Below, piece after piece: positions 6,933-12,268 of a DNA stretch of 12,268 nt. The notes under the pieces are model-generated. The model was not told the DNA's origin and searched no databases. It saw only the letters and a list, made by a program, of their open reading frames with translations. Within the stretch, counting starts at the first letter, position 1. Each line of letters starts with the position of its first letter. The position numbers were made by a program, and so were the translations under genes. This DNA is from Clostridia bacterium (GTDB lineage Bacteria; Bacillota; Clostridia; Christensenellales; Aristaeellaceae). Where the stretch lies: positions 1-12,268 of the forward strand of contig JAFSZW010000481.1 of the NCBI GenBank assembly GCA_017458865.1. Reading direction: 5' to 3'.

Positions 6933-6963
6933 GATATAGCTCATGACGCAGCGTCACAAGCAA
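6933..6963 (-). promoter_or_regulatory. MerR-type promoter with 19-bp spacer and central palindrome
   Basis: On the minus strand, TTGCTT (6963-6958, -35) and TATATC (6938-6933, -10) are separated by exactly 19 bp. The spacer contains the perfect palindrome TGACGC-T-GCGTCA (6956-6944). MerR-family proteins bind such sites and untwist the overlong spacer to allow transcription, usually of their own gene. The predicted start is about 17 nt ahead of the GTG 6909 start codon. A second copy of CATGACGCAG (first at 6942-6951) occurs at 6966-6975, just upstream of the -35. Confidence 0.8.
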
Positions 6964-7115
6964 CCCATGACGCAGGGGGATTTTTTCGAAAAAAAAGCAC
7001 TTTTTGTGAATCCCGTCTGAGCCGGCCAGTCAAACCAATGTCCAAAGCGGACCGGATGCAGAACGCAGGCGGGCCTGACGGGGCATCCTGCTGCAGGCAG
7101 ATATGCCATTCACGG
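6964..7115. other. Gene-free stretch rich in inverted repeats
   Basis: No gene is seen. Short inverted repeats crowd this segment: TTTTTTCGAAAAAA (6981-6994), GTCC-AAAGC-GGAC (7040-7052), CAGGC-GG-GCCTG (7066-7077), and a bulged hairpin with arms GGCAT..CCTGC and GCAGG..ATGCC (7083-7108). They lie downstream of the second ABC operon's terminator and upstream of the MerR promoter. Confidence 0.5.
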
Positions 7116-7139
7116 AAAAGCAGGGAGACATGCTCCCTG
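7116..7139 (-). terminator. Intrinsic terminator of the second ABC operon
   Basis: On the minus strand a perfect 7-bp stem CAGGGAG/CTCCCTG (7139-7121) with a 5-nt loop is followed by CTTTT. It lies 12 nt after the stop codon of the last permease gene. Confidence 0.75.
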
Positions 7140-7150
7140 TTGACTCAGAC

Positions 7151-8002
7151 CTATTTGACGCCCCGGTATGCAAAGCCTTCAATGATCTTTTTGCTTGCAA
7201 AGATGAAGATGATCAGGATAGGCACGACCAGCAGCGTATTGGCTGCCATGATGGTGTTCCAGTGTATGCCGAGTTCCGCATCATTCAGGCGTTCAATGGC
7301 CATGGTCAGCGGACGGACAGATTCCGTCCTTGTCATGACGAGCGGCCAGAAATAGGCGTTCCACGTACCGATAAATGAGAACATGGCAATGGTAACCATG
7401 GCGCTCTTGCACATCGGCAGCATGATTTTCAGCATGATCTGCATCTCGCCCGCGCTGTCCAGTTTTGCGCTCTCGATGATCTCATCCGGAATCTGCTTGA
7501 AGGACTGCCGCAGCATGAAGATGCCGAAAGCATCCGCGCCCATGGGCAGGATCTGCGGCCAGAGCGTGTTGATCAGATTGAGATCCTGCATGCGCAGGAA
7601 GACCGGTATATAGGTCAGCTGAAGCGGGATCATAAACGCAACCAGTACGATGCCAAACCAGAACCCCATGAGCGGAAAATCACGCTTTGCAAACGCATAG
7701 GCTGCAGGCACCATAATGACCAGCTGCAGAACGATGACAGAGGCGGTCACAATGACCGTGTTCTTCGCATAATTGAGAATGTTGAGACCCGAGTTGAACG
7801 TGGTAATGTATCCCTCAAGCGACCATTCCTGCGGCCACATTGTCGGCGGCACCTTTATGCTTTCCGGATAGGTTTTGAATGCGGTAATGATCATCCAGAA
7901 AAACGGAAAGACAAAGGCAATCATTGCCAGGATCTTCATGATGTCGCTGAAAAGCTGAAGTCCCCACCTGGGCTGGAGAAAATAGTTCTTTATCGCTTTC
8001 AC
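7151..8002 (-). CDS. CUT1 ABC transporter permease, MalG/UgpE type (last gene of the second operon)
   Basis: This 283-residue membrane subunit starts at GTG 8002, preceded by a GGGGGAG ribosome binding site, and lies 14 nt after the previous permease. Hydrophobic helices are visible at about residues 18-42, 82-106, 112-134, 148-166, 198-222 and 252-272. The EAA loop begins at residue 177 as ESAKLDSAG, a somewhat degenerate version (Ser-Ala instead of Gly after Leu-Asp), followed by IMLPMCKSA. With the previous gene it forms the channel for the substrate captured by the UgpB-like binding protein encoded at 10110-11417. The stop TAG at 7151-7153 is followed closely by a terminator, so this is the operon's end. 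Confidence 0.92.
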   Translation of the reverse strand: MKAIKNYFLQPRWGLQLFSDIMKILAMIAFVFPFFWMIITAFKTYPESIKVPPTMWPQEWSLEGYITTFNSGLNILNYAKNTVIVTASVIVLQLVIMVPAAYAFAKRDFPLMGFWFGIVLVAFMIPLQLTYIPVFLRMQDLNLINTLWPQILPMGADAFGIFMLRQSFKQIPDEIIESAKLDSAGEMQIMLKIMLPMCKSAMVTIAMFSFIGTWNAYFWPLVMTRTESVRPLTMAIERLNDAELGIHWNTIMAANTLLVVPILIIFIFASKKIIEGFAYRGVK

Positions 8003-8016
8003 TTGCCTCTCCCCCT

Positions 8017-8940
8017 TTACTGGTAATGGACTTTCTTTTCGACGAATCCGAAGTCAAATGCGGCTACCGCGACCATGATCAGCATCATGATGACGCCGGC
8101 CGCACATGCGTATCCCAGTGTATTGTTGCGCTGGAACGCGTAATCATAGATATACATGCTGAGCACGCGGGTGGAATCGCCGGGTCCGCCGTTGGTCATG
8201 ATTCTGACGGAATCAAATACCTTGAAAGAGCCGGTGGTAATGGTGATCAGCAGGAAGAACAGCTGGGGGCTGATCATGGGGATCGTAAGCTTGAAAAACG
8301 TCTTGACTGATGAGGATCCATCCAGGATGGCGGATTCATAAATCTCAGTCGGAATGCTCTTCATAGAGCTCATGATAATCAGGCAGTAATAGCCGACATT
8401 CTTCCAGGTATTCATGAGCACGATGGAAAACATGGCGACGCTTGAGTCATCCAGCCAGCGTACGCTGGGGATGCCGAGCGAATTAAGAATTGTATTGAAC
8501 AGACCGTATGATTCACTGCGCATCAGCCAGCTCCAGATGAAACCGGCGGAAAGGCCCGCAACAAGGTGCGGTGTAAAAAAGACCGTCTGCGCCACATTAT
8601 TGATTTTGCGGCTCTTGTACATCCACTGTGCCAGCAGAATGGAAAAGACCATGATCAGCACAAGCGCCATGCCGGTATAGGCAACGGTATTGCGCAGGGC
8701 AACAAAGAAGTCATTGCGCATCTGGTAATTAGCCAGGCCAAGGAACTTCTTGTACGGATTCTTGGCATTTCCATAGTACAGGCTCATGATGAACATGCTG
8801 ACGGTGGGATAAATGACAAAGACGAGCAAAAAGGCAATCGCCGGCAGGATCATCAGATAACTGATGGCCCAGCTCCTCAGCTGGATTCTGCGCAGTTCCT
8901 TCATCTGTGCCCGCTCGATGTCAGTTGTTGCTTTGGTCAT
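8017..8940 (-). CDS. CUT1 ABC transporter permease, MalF/UgpA type (second operon)
   Basis: This 307-residue membrane subunit starts at ATG 8940; its start overlaps the ATPase gene's stop in an ATGA arrangement, so translation is coupled, and a GGGAGGG site lies upstream. A cytoplasmic N-terminus of about 25 residues is followed by helices at about 27-53, 84-106, 120-140, 168-190, 226-240 and 276-298. The EAA loop is at residues 202-208 (ESAILDG), followed by LTIPMISPQ. The TNGGP motif at about 249-253 is the usual MalF/UgpA signature. It pairs with the following permease and the ATPase encoded just upstream. Substrate is unresolved: sugar, glycerol-3-phosphate or a related compound. Confidence 0.93.
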   Translation of the reverse strand: MTKATTDIERAQMKELRRIQLRSWAISYLMILPAIAFLLVFVIYPTVSMFIMSLYYGNAKNPYKKFLGLANYQMRNDFFVALRNTVAYTGMALVLIMVFSILLAQWMYKSRKINNVAQTVFFTPHLVAGLSAGFIWSWLMRSESYGLFNTILNSLGIPSVRWLDDSSVAMFSIVLMNTWKNVGYYCLIIMSSMKSIPTEIYESAILDGSSSVKTFFKLTIPMISPQLFFLLITITTGSFKVFDSVRIMTNGGPGDSTRVLSMYIYDYAFQRNNTLGYACAAGVIMMLIMVAVAAFDFGFVEKKVHYQ

Positions 8941-9989
8941 TCTGAGGTCCCTCCCAGCTTGTCCATCAGTTCAGAAGGTTTGCCGTGGCCGATGTGTTTG
9001 CCGTCACTGCCGAAGAAATGAACACGCCTCGGCTCTGCCATAACCCACACATCCTGGTTTTCCATCAAATCCTCGCGGTCATTCTTGACCATGATGGTCA
9101 CGCCATCGGACAGCCGGACCTTAAACTGCGTTTCGGCGCCCAGCATCTCCCGTGTGATGATGCGGCCCCGGCGATAAAAGGCCATATCTGGCAGGCGTTC
9201 ACTGTTCAGGATGACCGATTCCGGCCTGACGCCGTACTTGTGCGACTGCGGGTCGCCAAGTTCAAGGATGTTCATGGGCGGTGTGCCGATGAACTGCGCC
9301 GCAAACACATTAGCCGGTTCGTGATAAATCTCCCCTGGCGTGCCGATCTGCTGAATCTCGCCTTTTTCCATGAGAACAATTGTATCCGCCATAGACATGG
9401 CCTCAATCTGGTCATGCGTGACATAGACAAATGTTGTTCCCAGGCGGCGCTGCAGCTCAATCAGCTCCACGCGCATTGCGGCACGCAGTTTGGCATCCAG
9501 GTTGCTGAGCGGTTCATCCATCAGGAAAACGCTCGGCTTTTTGACCATAGCCCGCGCAAGCGCAATCCGCTGACGCTGACCGCCGGAAAGATCGGATGGC
9601 TTTCTGTCCAGATACGGCGTCATGCCGACGATTTCCGCATACTCCCGGATGCGGCGCTCCCGCTCTTCCTTCGGGACCTTCTTGTTCTTCAGTCCGAACT
9701 CTATATTCTCGCGTACGCTCATGGTCGGATAGATAGCGTAGTTCTGGAACACCATGGCGATGTCCCGCTTCTCCGGCGGCTGGTGGGTAATGTCCTTCCC
9801 ATCCATATAAATATGACCGGAGGTTGCCGGTCCAATGCCGGCGATCATCCTGAGGAGCGTCGTCTTGCCGCAGCCGGAGGAACCGACCAGAACGGTAAAC
9901 TTGCCGTCTTCAATGGTAAGATCCAGGTTTTCAATGACCTTTGTGCTTCCAAAGGATTTTCCGACTTTATCAAAAACAATTTGTGCCAT
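8937..9989 (-). CDS. CUT1 ABC importer ATPase, MsmX/UgpC type
   Basis: This 350-residue ATP-binding subunit would power a carbohydrate-type importer from the cytoplasmic face. The motifs are complete: Walker A GSSGCGKT (36-43), Q-loop Gln82 in FQNYAIYP, signature LSGGQ (134-138), Walker B FLMDE (155-159), D-loop SNLD (162-165) and switch His192 in THDQ. A C-terminal OB/TOBE-type regulatory domain follows from about 240, as in MalK, MsmX and UgpC. I chose ATG 9989 (MAQIVF) over an in-frame TTG at 10001, because the TTG has its purine-rich site directly against it and family members begin 'MA.V'. It is the only ATPase in the window, while the first operon has permeases without one, so it may serve both; this is inference from known MsmX behaviour. 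Symbols msmX, ugpC and malK would all be guesses. Confidence 0.95.
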   Translation of the reverse strand: MAQIVFDKVGKSFGSTKVIENLDLTIEDGKFTVLVGSSGCGKTTLLRMIAGIGPATSGHIYMDGKDITHQPPEKRDIAMVFQNYAIYPTMSVRENIEFGLKNKKVPKEERERRIREYAEIVGMTPYLDRKPSDLSGGQRQRIALARAMVKKPSVFLMDEPLSNLDAKLRAAMRVELIELQRRLGTTFVYVTHDQIEAMSMADTIVLMEKGEIQQIGTPGEIYHEPANVFAAQFIGTPPMNILELGDPQSHKYGVRPESVILNSERLPDMAFYRRGRIITREMLGAETQFKVRLSDGVTIMVKNDREDLMENQDVWVMAEPRRVHFFGSDGKHIGHGKPSELMDKLGGTSE

Positions 9990-10056
9990 ATCGTACCTCA
10001 ATCCTCCGTCCGTTCATCCTGTGCGGTACAGGTTCGGACAAGTGATGTTCCAACTG

Positions 10057-10090
10057 AAAAGCGCCCCGCCGGCGCAAACCGGCGAGACGC
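10057..10090 (-). terminator. Hairpin with short T-run between the binding-protein and ATPase genes (attenuator)
   Basis: On the minus strand the arms GCGTCTCGCCGG (10090-10079) and CCGGCGGGGCGC (10072-10061) pair over 12 bp, counting two G-U pairs, with a 6-nt loop, and are followed by TTTT. It sits inside the operon directly after the binding-protein gene, the same place as the hairpin at 730-768 in the first operon. Partial read-through would give more binding protein than membrane complex. Confidence 0.75.
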
Positions 10091-10109
10091 GATAGAAGAG
10101 TCTTGGAAA

Positions 10110-11417
10110 TTACCAGATGATGCGGGACTCCTCATCGACCAGGCGCTGGACAGCCTCCTCAGGCGTAATCTCCTGTGCCTGAATCAGCATGCCGGCGGTA
10201 TCCTCGCAGGCCTGGATGAACGTCTGGCCCTGTGCAAGTGCCGGAAGCTCCTGTCCACGGCCGGCAACCAGCAGCTGGTTGAACGGAACCCTGTAGAACG
10301 GATGTGCATCCCAGAATGCGCTCATCTCCGGATCATTTGCCACGGAGAGGGTGCACGGGCAGTAGCCGGTGTTGATGGAGTTGTAGTACTGTTCAGCGTC
10401 GCTCATAATGAACTTGACAAACTCCCAGGCAGCCTTGATCTGCTCATCGCTCTTGTTCTCACTCATGATGCAGATGTTTCCGCCGCCGATTTCAGCAACG
10501 TGGTTGTCCTTGTTGTAGGTCGGGAACATGGCAACACCAAGGTTGATGTTGTTTGCCTCGGCATTCTTGATGATACCGGCCATGGCAGAGCAGGAATTGA
10601 CATATGCCGCAAGACGTCCGCCGACGAACTCCTGAAGAGCACCGTCTGCCTGGCTGCTGGCATCAAACGGACGGCACCAGCCCTCGTCTACCCAGCTGCG
10701 CCAGTCGGTGAGCACCTTGAGGAACGTTCCGTCCTCGAGTGCCGGTGATCCGCCCTCGGCGGCCAGGAATTGAGAACCGAGCTGATAAATCCACGCAGCA
10801 TTGTAATAGCCGAAATCCTTGAGCAGCTCAAAGCCATAGCGGGTGGTGTTGCCCAGTTCATCCTTCTGCATGGCAGCGCGGCCGAATGCAACCAGCTCAT
10901 CAATGGTGATATTCTCATTGATGGTAATGCCCAGCTCATCCGCGATGTCCTTGTTGTAATACAGGACCGGTGTGGAACGGATGTACGGAAGGGAATGGAC
11001 TTCGCCGTCGGTGTTGCCGGCGATCTGGAGCACCCAGTCCATGACATTGCCGGTCAGGTCATATCCGTCAGCCTCTGCAAGCGGAACCATATCAGCGATC
11101 ATGTCATCATCAAGCGCGTACGGCACATAGGTGTTGCCAAGCGCAACAACGTCAGGGGCGGTATCGCCGGCAGCGGTGGAAACATTTGCCCACAGCTGAG
11201 CATAATTGCCCTGATAGGCTTCCTCAACCACAATGCCCTTTTCGGCACCAATGGTCGCATTGAATGTCTCAACCTCATGGGTGACGACATCATAGTTTGC
11301 TCCGGAACCACGGGTGTGCCAGAACAGAATGTGAATTGCATTGTCCTCAGCCAGGACACCTGCGGTCATCGTAAGCAGCAGGGCCAGAGTCAGGAACAGA
11401 GCGGACCATTTCTTCAT
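10110..11417 (-). CDS. UgpB-like family 1 extracellular solute-binding protein
   Basis: This 435-residue exported binding protein is the first gene of the second ABC operon. ATG 11417 follows AAAGGAG (11433-11427) by 9 nt. Residues 1-23 form a signal peptide (KK, hydrophobic core, AGVLA) with probable cleavage after Ala23. No Cys is present near the cleavage site, so it is not a standard lipoprotein. The mature protein starts with a strand IHILFWHTRG, resembling UgpB's 'FWHSM'. Further UgpB-like features are a YQGNY segment, then STPVLYYNKDIADELG (about 145-160) and GGGNICIMS in the second lobe. UgpB binds glycerol-3-phosphate, but many relatives bind sugars, so the ligand stays open. It would deliver substrate to the two permeases encoded at 8940-7151. 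The gene lies behind a promoter, a candidate operator and a long structured leader. Confidence 0.92.
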   Translation of the reverse strand: MKKWSALFLTLALLLTMTAGVLAEDNAIHILFWHTRGSGANYDVVTHEVETFNATIGAEKGIVVEEAYQGNYAQLWANVSTAAGDTAPDVVALGNTYVPYALDDDMIADMVPLAEADGYDLTGNVMDWVLQIAGNTDGEVHSLPYIRSTPVLYYNKDIADELGITINENITIDELVAFGRAAMQKDELGNTTRYGFELLKDFGYYNAAWIYQLGSQFLAAEGGSPALEDGTFLKVLTDWRSWVDEGWCRPFDASSQADGALQEFVGGRLAAYVNSCSAMAGIIKNAEANNINLGVAMFPTYNKDNHVAEIGGGNICIMSENKSDEQIKAAWEFVKFIMSDAEQYYNSINTGYCPCTLSVANDPEMSAFWDAHPFYRVPFNQLLVAGRGQELPALAQGQTFIQACEDTAGMLIQAQEITPEEAVQRLVDEESRIIW

Positions 11418-11652
11418 ACAGATACTCTCCTTTCAGAAAAACCAATATTTTTAAGCAGGACATCCCCTGCAAAGATAACAGATGAAACATGTCTGTATCA
11501 GGCATGGGCCTTATGCAAAGCCCCCGCTTAGGGGGTATTGGATACCAAAGGATGTGCCCAAAGTGTCAGCACCAGTGCTGTTCGCCATAGAATACGCTCA
11601 GCCACTGCCAATCTTTGTGCATTTTGAATATGGAAACGGTTAAAAATTTCAC
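11418..11652 (-). promoter_or_regulatory. Long, hairpin-rich 5' leader of the second ABC operon
   Basis: If transcription starts about 7 nt after the -10, the leader is about 235 nt. It can form CCCCC-TAAGC-GGGGG (11535-11521, followed by CTTTGC on the minus strand), ACAGA/TCTGT near 11478-11496, and GCAGG/CCTGC (11470-11455) before the ribosome binding site. I recognise no known riboswitch class. The first hairpin could pause or attenuate transcription, but its T-run is poor. Confidence 0.4.
11630..11645. promoter_or_regulatory. Candidate catabolite-repression (cre) or LacI-family operator
   Basis: ATGGAAACGGTTAAAA (11630-11645) fits the CcpA-site consensus WTGNNARCGNWWWCAW at every position but one (A for the C near its 3' end). 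It lies just downstream of the predicted transcription start of the second ABC operon, where a bound repressor would block RNA polymerase. A sugar-specific LacI-type repressor is an alternative; none is encoded in the window. Confidence 0.5.
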
Positions 11653-11658
11653 GTCATT

Positions 11659-11688
11659 ATTTTAAACCTGATACTCACCTTATGTCAA
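11659..11688 (-). promoter_or_regulatory. Sigma-A-type promoter of the second ABC operon
   Basis: On the minus strand, TTGACA (11688-11683) is a perfect -35. TAAAAT (11664-11659) matches the -10 consensus at 5 of 6 positions, with an 18-nt spacer (TTAAAA at 17 nt is an alternative). It reads towards the UgpB-like gene at 11417. Confidence 0.8.
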
Positions 11689-11711
11689 CCCTGTCACAAG
11701 CAAACAGCAAA

Positions 11712-11730
11712 AAGTTGGGCAAAACAACTT
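11712..11730 (-). terminator. Weak hairpin with T-run upstream of the operon promoter
   Basis: On the minus strand, AAGTTG (11730-11725) and CAACTT (11717-11712) pair around a 7-nt loop, and the run TTTTT overlaps the end of the stem. It is a weak terminator by stem strength. It could stop transcripts from the upstream minus-strand region, or serve as a protein site ahead of the -35. Confidence 0.35.
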
Positions 11731-11968
11731 CTTATTGCAATCAAAAGCATCTTTTTGTCCTCTGCTCCGCAGTCCAGAGCAGCGCCAACGCCACTGTACG
11801 CCCAGACTCAAGCTGAGCATACAGCGTTAAAGTTTCTCTTTCCCTTTGGTAGAGTATGGCAAAAACGCATTGCATGCCATGGGTCTTAATTTTCCCCACA
11901 CCATAGCCTCCAGCGTGAATTTGACGTATTCTAACACGTTTTAGGCACACATACGCCAACATTGTCAG
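11731..11968. other. Intergenic stretch with no supported gene
   Basis: A 73-codon open frame on the minus strand (11962-11741) is the longest here. It has no ribosome binding site and its start abuts the terminator at 11969-11998. It contains a fluent-looking stretch LYQRERETLTLYAQLESG, so a gene remnant cannot be excluded. I see no RNA gene or recognisable mobile element. Confidence 0.4.
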
Positions 11969-11998
11969 AAAAGCAGAGGTTGTTACGCCTCTGCTTTT
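11969..11998 (-). terminator. Bidirectional intrinsic terminator after the leucine-rich repeat gene
   Basis: The perfect 11-bp arms AAAAGCAGAGG (11969-11979) and CCTCTGCTTTT (11988-11998) enclose an 8-nt loop. The A and T ends of the stem give a T-run in either direction. It lies 43 nt after the stop codon of the minus-strand repeat protein. Confidence 0.85.
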
Positions 11999-12040
11999 AT
12001 TATTATCCTGATCGGCATTGCCAAAGCATGCCAGAATGAT

Positions 12041-12268
12041 TTATTCGTCTATAAGGACCAAGTTGCTGGCCTGATCGCAAGCTGTCTGGGTCGTTCCGCC
12101 AGCCGGTGCGAATACATGCACTGTTGCGCATCCGGAGAAGGCATCTGCATGGATGTCACAATTCTTCGGAAGTCTGATCCGGGTGATTCCGCTGTCCTTG
12201 AATGCGTTTTTTGCCAATGGAAGTGCAGGTGTGTGCATCCACTGTGGAGATGGCGGTCATACCTTCGA
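12041..12268 (-). CDS. BspA-type leucine-rich repeat surface protein, C-terminal end, with an apparent frameshift
   Basis: This is the C-terminal end of a protein that enters from beyond the window's right edge. From 12266 one frame reads EGMTAIS...CTSIGK. It reaches a run of six A on the minus strand (12212-12207), after which a different frame continues NAFKDSGITRIRLPKNC, a later ADAFSGC, and ends at TAA 12043-12041. Joined with one A removed, the two halves give SIGKNAFKDSGITRIRLPKN, which matches the BspA/TpLRR repeat pattern (IG..AF......I.LP). In the second frame TGA at 12259-12257 lies upstream, so neither frame alone spans the segment. Such proteins are usually secreted or cell-surface adhesins. 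The break may be a sequencing error in a homopolymer, a real mutation, or slippage. Too little is present to judge the whole protein. Confidence 0.7.

Noticed and set aside
4601..7140. Possible CRISPR array near the CARF nuclease
   Set aside because: The intergenic regions around the gene hold inverted repeats but no regularly spaced direct repeats with spacers.
8985..10748. A 587-codon open frame on the plus strand
   Set aside because: It runs antisense through the ATPase gene and into the binding-protein gene, both of which have full family motifs. It crosses their intergenic hairpin and shows no recognisable domain. Long antisense frames are common opposite genes with this codon use.
10770..11531. 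A 253-codon open frame on the plus strand
   Set aside because: It is antisense to the binding-protein gene and its promoter leader, with no protein motif.
11741..11962. A 73-codon open frame on the minus strand
   Set aside because: It has no ribosome binding site, its start abuts a terminator, and I recognise no family. A gene remnant is not excluded.

Overview
The window looks like chromosome from a gut-type Firmicute (Clostridia-like). GC is mid-range. The evidence is strong AGGAGG-type ribosome binding sites, CUT1 sugar ABC operons, an MsmX/UgpC-type ATPase, a BspA-type leucine-rich surface protein and a MerR-family regulator. I cannot name a genus. The one complete solute-binding protein has a plain signal peptide without a lipoprotein cysteine, which is unusual for classic monoderm Firmicutes.

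Layout. (1) Positions 1-2686, plus strand: the end of a sugar-binding protein, a hairpin/attenuator, two CUT1 permeases overlapping by 1 nt, and a terminator. (2) 2697-4554, plus: a GH13 oligo-1,6-glucosidase-like enzyme preceded by a leader rich in palindromes and closed by a strong terminator. Together these look like an alpha-glucoside (isomaltose-like) uptake and cleavage locus, with no ATPase of its own in view. (3) 4601-6963, minus: a stand-alone Card1/Can2-like (DUF1887) protein with a CARF-type sensor and a PD-(D/E)xK-type nuclease domain, and 386 nt upstream of it a MerR-type regulator joined to two membrane helices and a zinc ribbon. No CRISPR array or cas gene is visible. (4) 7116-11688, minus: a second complete CUT1 ABC operon (UgpB-like binding protein, hairpin, MsmX/UgpC-type ATPase, two permeases, terminator). 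Its promoter has a long structured leader and a candidate cre/LacI-type operator. (5) 11689-12268: intergenic DNA, a terminator, and the C-terminus of a BspA-type leucine-rich repeat protein on the minus strand whose reading frame is broken at a run of six A.

How they may work together (inference): both operons import carbohydrates or related small molecules, and the single ATPase could energise both permease pairs, as MsmX-type ATPases do in other Firmicutes. The GH13 enzyme would cleave imported alpha-1,6-glucosides in the cytoplasm. The MerR/CARF-nuclease pair in the middle is the least ordinary part. The MerR gene has a textbook MerR promoter (19-bp spacer around a perfect palindrome), and the nuclease gene has its own 28-bp inverted repeat upstream.
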